NCBI GenBank assembly: GCA_023151255.1
Contig: JAKLJG010000004.1
Span: 124,001-188,000 of the forward strand
Direction: 5' to 3'
Source: Cyclobacteriaceae bacterium
GTDB taxonomy: Bacteria > Bacteroidota > Bacteroidia > Cytophagales > Cyclobacteriaceae
Length of the DNA: 64,000 bases
The position numbers were made by a program, and so were the translations under genes. Below the pieces are notes generated by a model. It ran no database searches. It was not told the DNA's origin and worked only from the letters and a program-made list of their open reading frames with translations. Positions 60,294-64,000 of this stretch are shown here, piece after piece (the stretch's first letter is position 1; each line of letters starts with the position of its first letter).

Positions 60294-60656
60294 TTATTGA
60301 TTAACTCTCCGGTACAGAAATGCCACCTCAGCAACCGTAAAAAGCAGGTAACCAATCATAAAAAAAACAACATTAGCCGTTGCTCCATCCCGGTTTCGGG
60401 ATATGACAAAAATCATGAATCCGGCATAGGCTATCAGTTTAATGGCCATTGTTAGTAAATAAAACTGAACAAAGAATTCAGGGCGCTTCTCCTTCGTCCG
60501 CTGCAGATAATAAAACAAGCCTGCCGTACTGATGAACAGGAAGAACAGGATATGGTAGAAGTGCGATGGCCAAACGGCTGTAAATTGATTGTACGCCAGG
60601 ATGATGCCTGAGGAAATCAATACCAGCGTCAGTAAAAAAGAAGCCAGTAATTTCAC
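60294..60656 (-). CDS. Small four-helix membrane protein in the atp locus
   Basis: This 120-residue protein has four hydrophobic segments and a short basic loop (LQRTKEKRPEFFVQF). It occupies the place of AtpI in other bacteria, between atpZ and atpB, and its start overlaps the atpZ stop by four bases. It resembles the ATP synthase I family only in size and layout. A role in assembly of the c ring or Mg2+ supply is a guess from position. Confidence 0.75.
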   Translation of the reverse strand: MKLLASFLLTLVLISSGIILAYNQFTAVWPSHFYHILFFLFISTAGLFYYLQRTKEKRPEFFVQFYLLTMAIKLIAYAGFMIFVISRNRDGATANVVFFMIGYLLFTVAEVAFLYRRVNQ

Positions 60657-60889
60657 GAATTCAGGGATCGATACACCTGGTATAACATGCCGGCCAGAGC
60701 CAGTACTCCGAATAACAACATAAAAACCGGAAAAGAAAGTCTCAGATAGCTATCAAGCTTATAACCGAGCCATCCAAATACACCAATTGTTAAAAGCAAC
60801 TGAAGGGCAAGCCCGCTGTAGCGCAGGTAGGCGTTAAACGGACTTGGCTTCTTCGGTTCGGGTGAAGGTTCGTGTTGCCCCGATTCCAT
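60653..60889 (-). CDS. atpZ: AtpZ/AtpI-family protein
   Basis: This protein of about 78 residues has a polar Pro/Glu-rich N-terminus and two hydrophobic helices (LRYSGLALQLLLTIGVFGWL and FPVFMLLFGVLALAGMLYQV) with the small Gly/Lys signature GYKLDSYL between them, as in AtpZ. AtpZ/AtpI assist ATP synthase assembly and may act as an Mg2+/Ca2+ channel. The ATG at 60889 is chosen; a TTG at 60901 is also open. The first 56 bases lie within the end of the bactofilin gene in another frame. Confidence 0.82.
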   Translation of the reverse strand: MESGQHEPSPEPKKPSPFNAYLRYSGLALQLLLTIGVFGWLGYKLDSYLRLSFPVFMLLFGVLALAGMLYQVYRSLNS

Positions 60890-61277
60890 TTGTATCGCCA
60901 ATCTTAATCTCTTTTATGGCTGCCCCCATTTTGCAAGAGCCATTAAAAACTGCGCCAGGTTCTACAACCAGTTTGCCTGTAATAATATCGCCATTAATCA
61001 CAGCCGTTGCCTTCAATACCAGCAACTCGGCAATTTCAATCCTTCCTTTTACCTCCCCTTCTATATCGGCATTCTGGGCGGTAATGTTGCCATGCACCTG
61101 CGAAGAATTTCCTAACGCAACTTTTGATTTTGATTTAATGTGGCCCGTTACTTTACCTTCAATGCGAATATTGCCGTAGGTTTCGATATTACCTTCCAGG
61201 TAAGTGCCTTTACCAATGGTGTTGCTGGAGTTGCTGATCTCTTCAGCGGCACGTTTTTCTTCTTTTGTTGTAAACAT
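60834..61277 (-). CDS. Bactofilin
   Basis: This 147-residue cytoskeletal protein has the bactofilin (DUF583) beta-helix at about residues 20-125, with short repeats such as GTYLEGNIETYGNIRIEGKV, GNITAQNADIEGEVKGRI and NGDIITGKLVVEPGAVFNGS. It self-assembles into filaments at the membrane. The disordered C-terminal tail (IGDTNGIGATRTFTRTEEAK) is encoded over the start of atpZ, a 56-base overlap in another frame. It lies 13 bases after an M23 peptidase gene. Bactofilin and M23 peptidases cooperate in cell-wall shaping in other bacteria. Confidence 0.93.
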   Translation of the reverse strand: MFTTKEEKRAAEEISNSSNTIGKGTYLEGNIETYGNIRIEGKVTGHIKSKSKVALGNSSQVHGNITAQNADIEGEVKGRIEIAELLVLKATAVINGDIITGKLVVEPGAVFNGSCKMGAAIKEIKIGDTNGIGATRTFTRTEEAKSV

Positions 61278-61290
61278 GTTTGGTTACTCG

Positions 61291-62154
61291 TTAAAACGTT
61301 ACAAATTCTTCCGGATTAAGCGGGTTCCCGTTGTACCACAACTCAAAATGAAGATGCGGACCATTGGTTAATTCACCGCTGTTGCCAACTATAGAGATAA
61401 TCTCGCCTGCATTAACAAATGTACCAACTTTTTTATATAGTTCAGCATTGTGCTTATATACCGAAATCAGGCTTCCCTTATGCTGTATCATCATTACATA
61501 ACCGGAGTCCTGTGTCCACGAAGCAAACACTACGGTTCCATCGGCAATGTTTTTAACCGGTTCATTGGTTTTGGTAACGATGTCCACGCCATAATGGCCA
61601 CGCTTCAGGTCAAACCGGTCGGAGACAAAGCCGGTAATCGGAGAAAAGAAAAATGTTTCTTGTAATTCACGGTATTTCACACTGGTAAATGTAATCAGGG
61701 CCAGATCGGATTTTTCAAAATCCCTTCTGAACTGCGAATCGGCCGGAGCCAGCTTTAATTCAGTAGGTTTTATCGCGGGCTTTCCATCAACCTTTAAAAT
61801 CTCAGCAGCACTTTTAAAGTCTGACGTATCACCACGAAGTACTCTCTGAAAGTTGAGGATGAACTGATCTTTGCGATCTACCTCCATAGAAAGTGAATCA
61901 ACTTTGGTAGCCAGGTCAATCAGCTCCCGATTCAACACCATCTGCTCAAACCGCGGATCAAACCACTTAGCCAACAAGGTTTGCGCCAGAAACAGGCTTA
62001 CCACAAAAATCATGGCGAACATAACGCCCAAAAAAAAGATTACCTTCGAATAGGTAAAACCAAAACTGGTCTTTTCGGCAAAGTTCTCCTCGTTACGGAT
62101 AATGAGTTGGTACCGGTTGGTTAGCCAGTTGGATAATGTCTTTTTCTGCTTCAA
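61291..62154 (-). CDS. M23 family peptidoglycan endopeptidase, single-pass membrane protein
   Basis: This protein of about 287 residues has a membrane anchor (VIFFLGVMFAMIFVVSLFLA, about 38-58), a coiled linker and a C-terminal LytM/M23 domain. The metal ligands are seen in KRGHYGVDIVTKTNEPV and the final NGPHLHFELWYNGNPLNPE (HxH). It is predicted to cleave peptidoglycan cross-links. No ATG lies before the anchor. TTG 62154 is preferred as the start, because TTG 62175 falls within the predicted -7 element. It is co-transcribed with bactofilin. Confidence 0.9.
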   Translation of the reverse strand: MKQKKTLSNWLTNRYQLIIRNEENFAEKTSFGFTYSKVIFFLGVMFAMIFVVSLFLAQTLLAKWFDPRFEQMVLNRELIDLATKVDSLSMEVDRKDQFILNFQRVLRGDTSDFKSAAEILKVDGKPAIKPTELKLAPADSQFRRDFEKSDLALITFTSVKYRELQETFFFSPITGFVSDRFDLKRGHYGVDIVTKTNEPVKNIADGTVVFASWTQDSGYVMMIQHKGSLISVYKHNAELYKKVGTFVNAGEIISIVGNSGELTNGPHLHFELWYNGNPLNPEEFVTF

Positions 62155-62172
62155 AAGGCAAATTTTAGCCGA

Positions 62173-62180
62173 CAAAGTTA
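62173..62180 (-). promoter_or_regulatory. -7 element of the M23/bactofilin unit
   Basis: TAACTTTG on the minus strand, 18 bases before TTG 62154. The predicted start is near 62169, leaving a leader of about 15 bases. No good -33 element was found. It excludes the upstream TTG 62175 as the translation start. Confidence 0.4.
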
Positions 62181-62194
62181 GATATTCCGCACGA

Positions 62195-62226
62195 TTTTAA
62201 TATGGAAATTGCCTTTTTTACGTTTC
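62195..62226 (+). promoter_or_regulatory. Candidate porW promoter
   Basis: TTTT (62195-62198), 20 bases, then TACGTTTC (62219-62226), one mismatch from consensus in each element. The predicted start near 62230 leaves a 16-base leader before TTG 62246. Confidence 0.3.
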
Positions 62227-62245
62227 TTAAGGAACCGATAACACT

Positions 62246-64000
62246 TTGAAAATCAGGCTTTCATACTTCTTACCGGCCCTCCTGTTGGCGGCAGCTTGCT
62301 CGTCTGAATCAAACACCTGGATGAGCAAAGCATTTCACAACACCACGGCTCATTATAACGGCTACTATTACGCACTTGAAGAAGTCACTAAAATCGAGCA
62401 ATCCATTCAGCGCAACCACCGGGACGACTATAACCAAATTCTTTGGTTGTTCCCAAGACTTGATTCGATGTTTGCTAAAAGCTACGACAAGTCAGTTCAG
62501 GAAGCCGTTAAGATGGCCTCCATCGCCATTCAGCGCCACCCCAACAGCAAGTGGGTTGATGATGCCTACATCCTGGTGGGCAAGGCGAGGCTATATAGTT
62601 TTGACTGGGGCAATGCCATCCAAACGTTTAAGTATGTAAACAATCCAAAAGTTACCAAAGACATCCACACCCGTCACCGGGCATTGATTTATTTAATCCG
62701 CACCTTTACCGAGCATAAAGAATACAATAATGTTGAAGCAGTGTTCGACTACCTGCAAAAAGAGCCGCTAAACAAAACCAACAGGAAAAATTTTTTGTTG
62801 GAAAAAGCTTTTTACTACCAGGTGCGTAATGATTTGGATAAAATGATTCGTAGTCTTTCTGAAGCAGTACCTCTGTTAACCAAGAAAGATAAACCCGGAA
62901 GAATTTATTTCATTATTGGCCAGGTGTACCAAACCCTGGGGTTTGAGGCTGAAGCCTATAACTTTTACCGACAGTGTATTGCCACCCATCCTGAATATGA
63001 GGTTGACTTTTATGCCCGGCTGTACATGGCCCAGGTAGCCGAGATTTCGAAAGCCCGTAATGTGGCTAATGCCCGTAAATCATTTAGAAGGTTACTTAAG
63101 GATAGTAAAAACAAGGAATTTCGGGATAAAATTTATTATGAGATAGGTGTATTCGAAGAAAAACAAAACAACATTACTGAAGCAATTACTAATTACAATC
63201 AGGCCATCCGCCTGGGCAACAATAAACTGGTTGACGGAGAAGCTTATCTGCGGCTGGGTGAGTTGTATTACGATACACTAAAAAAATACGAACTCGCCCA
63301 AGCCTATTACGACAGTGCCGTATCAAGCATATCGGCACAACGACCGGGCTATGGTGCCATTAAGTTACGGCAGGAAGTACTTAGCGAGTTTGTCACGCAC
63401 CTAAAAACAATATCGTGGCAAGACAGCCTCCTGGTACTATCCGGCATGGATACTTCCGCAATTCGATTGCTTGTCAAGCAGGCTGTTGCAATTAGTACAC
63501 CCGTGGAAAAGGGGAAAAGCAAAAAACGAAAACGGACTGACATTGTACAAAATCTTCCGGCTAATGAAGGTTCCGGTAATACGCAAACGGGTGATTGGTA
63601 TTTCGGAAATCCTTCGGCTGTCGGTTTAGGTCAGATTGAATTTGTTCGCATTTGGGGAAAGATACCTCTGGAAGACAACTGGAGAAGATCAACCCGCGCC
63701 ATTCCGCCTTCTGAGCGTCTTAATCCGGTAGTTACCGCCAATGTTGCGGATGCTGAAGTAATTAAACCCATTAGCAAACAAGACCCGGCAGAGGAAGCCT
63801 ATCAAACACTGCTGAAACAGCTGCCGCTTACTGACGAACAGAAAAAGGAATCCTTACGTAAAATTGAAGAAGCTTATTTTGCACTCGGCAATATTTATTA
63901 CTTCAAACTCAATGAAAAAAATAATGCCATCGTCTCTTTTGAAAAATTGCTCGAGCGCTTTCCGCAAACTCTTCATAAACCGGAAGCACTGTACCAACTT
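62246..64000 (+). CDS. porW: PorW/SprE-like type IX secretion periplasmic TPR lipoprotein, 3' end cut by window edge
   Basis: An open frame runs from TTG 62246 to the window end (585 codons with no stop). The first codons encode a lipoprotein signal (KIRLSYFLPALLLAAACSSE, lipobox Cys at 18), which supports the TTG; the first in-frame ATG (62321) would lose it. The mature part begins with TWMSKAFHNTTAHYNGYYYA and continues in helical tetratricopeptide-like repeats (for example AITNYNQAIRLGNNKLVDGE, AYLRLGELYYDTLKKYELAQ). This pattern matches SprE/PorW, an essential envelope lipoprotein of type IX secretion and gliding. The C-terminus and downstream genes lie outside the window. Confidence 0.85.
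   Translation, partial: MKIRLSYFLPALLLAAACSSESNTWMSKAFHNTTAHYNGYYYALEEVTKIEQSIQRNHRDDYNQILWLFPRLDSMFAKSYDKSVQEAVKMASIAIQRHPNSKWVDDAYILVGKARLYSFDWGNAIQTFKYVNNPKVTKDIHTRHRALIYLIRTFTEHKEYNNVEAVFDYLQKEPLNKTNRKNFLLEKAFYYQVRNDLDKMIRSLSEAVPLLTKKDKPGRIYFIIGQVYQTLGFEAEAYNFYRQCIATHPEYEVDFYARLYMAQVAEISKARNVANARKSFRRLLKDSKNKEFRDKIYYEIGVFEEKQNNITEAITNYNQAIRLGNNKLVDGEAYLRLGELYYDTLKKYELAQAYYDSAVSSISAQRPGYGAIKLRQEVLSEFVTHLKTISWQDSLLVLSGMDTSAIRLLVKQAVAISTPVEKGKSKKRKRTDIVQNLPANEGSGNTQTGDWYFGNPSAVGLGQIEFVRIWGKIPLEDNWRRSTRAIPPSERLNPVVTANVADAEVIKPISKQDPAEEAYQTLLKQLPLTDEQKKESLRKIEEAYFALGNIYYFKLNEKNNAIVSFEKLLERFPQTLHKPEALYQL

Overview
The window is chromosomal DNA of a Bacteroidota member, most likely of the class Cytophagia (order Cytophagales). 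Evidence: the 3' edge carries the start of the type IX secretion / gliding lipoprotein PorW/SprE; there are Bacteroidota-specific families (DUF4270, DUF4254, lone GT5 'half' starch synthase); the F-type ATP synthase cluster lacks atpD/atpC, as is usual in the phylum; and many genes have the Bacteroidota sigma-factor -7 element TAnnTTTG instead of a recognisable Shine-Dalgarno sequence. No rRNA, tRNA, CRISPR array, intact transposase, integrase or prophage gene was found. This is a mostly housekeeping region with several accessory cassettes.

Layout. 1-2.5 kb: end of an OmpR-type response regulator, then a translationally coupled DUF4254 / heptosyltransferase (GT9) pair. 2.5-5.3 kb: minus-strand operon of an AlaDH/PNT-like dehydrogenase, a degenerate SDR, a cupin and a DUF3307 membrane protein. 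5.3-9.9 kb: ICMT-like methyltransferase, a small basic protein, divergent gltX and glnS, and RidA, with a tandem/inverted GTAAGAC-type repeat between glnS and ridA. 9.9-11.6 kb: a 3-hydroxyacyl-CoA dehydrogenase-like protein followed by a decayed zone (MazF C-terminal remnant, truncated propeller lipoprotein, palindromes, direct repeats). 11.6-16.9 kb: starch-synthase-like / DUF4270 / glmS operon and divergent UPF0104 flippase-like gene. 17-26 kb: YugP peptidase, acyl-CoA dehydrogenase, M28-PDZ peptidase, membrane-AraC regulator, a Crp/Fnr regulator with an FAD monooxygenase and two membrane proteins, and an M24 aminopeptidase. 26-32.7 kb: three class-C beta-lactamase-fold hydrolases with a GNAT and an acyltransferase-3 protein. 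32.7-37 kb: a parallel beta-helix lipoprotein coupled to a diheme cytochrome lipoprotein, then coupled TauE/SafE and MOT1-type transporters. 37-42.9 kb: GroES-like protein with a 68-residue partner, a membrane protein, a coiled-coil PD-(D/E)XK (RmuC-like) protein, ornithine aminotransferase, an exported flavin amine oxidase and a NadR-like kinase. 43-47.7 kb: Tat-exported isopenicillin-N-epimerase-like PLP enzyme coupled to a penicillin-acylase lipoprotein and a Crp/Fnr regulator, which is followed by a promoter with two Crp/Fnr-like dyads driving a 27-residue membrane peptide and a DUF2892 protein. 47.7-50.3 kb: LysR regulator divergent from two small genes and an SbtA bicarbonate transporter. 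50.3-55 kb: M20 amidohydrolase and an overlapping PAS-kinase / acyltransferase / VTT operon. 55-62.2 kb: M23 peptidase, bactofilin, atpZ, a small membrane protein and atpBEFHAG. 62.2 kb to the end: porW/sprE.

The most interesting leads are (i) the beta-helix/diheme cytochrome pair, (ii) the Crp/Fnr-controlled small membrane peptide and DUF2892 unit beside the epimerase/acylase operon, (iii) the LysR/SbtA locus with two uncharacterised small proteins, (iv) the RmuC-like coiled-coil nuclease-fold protein, (v) predicted leaderless promoters for gltX and the GroES-like gene, and (vi) two stable hairpins bracketing atpE. All family assignments come from reading motifs by eye; no database search was run.
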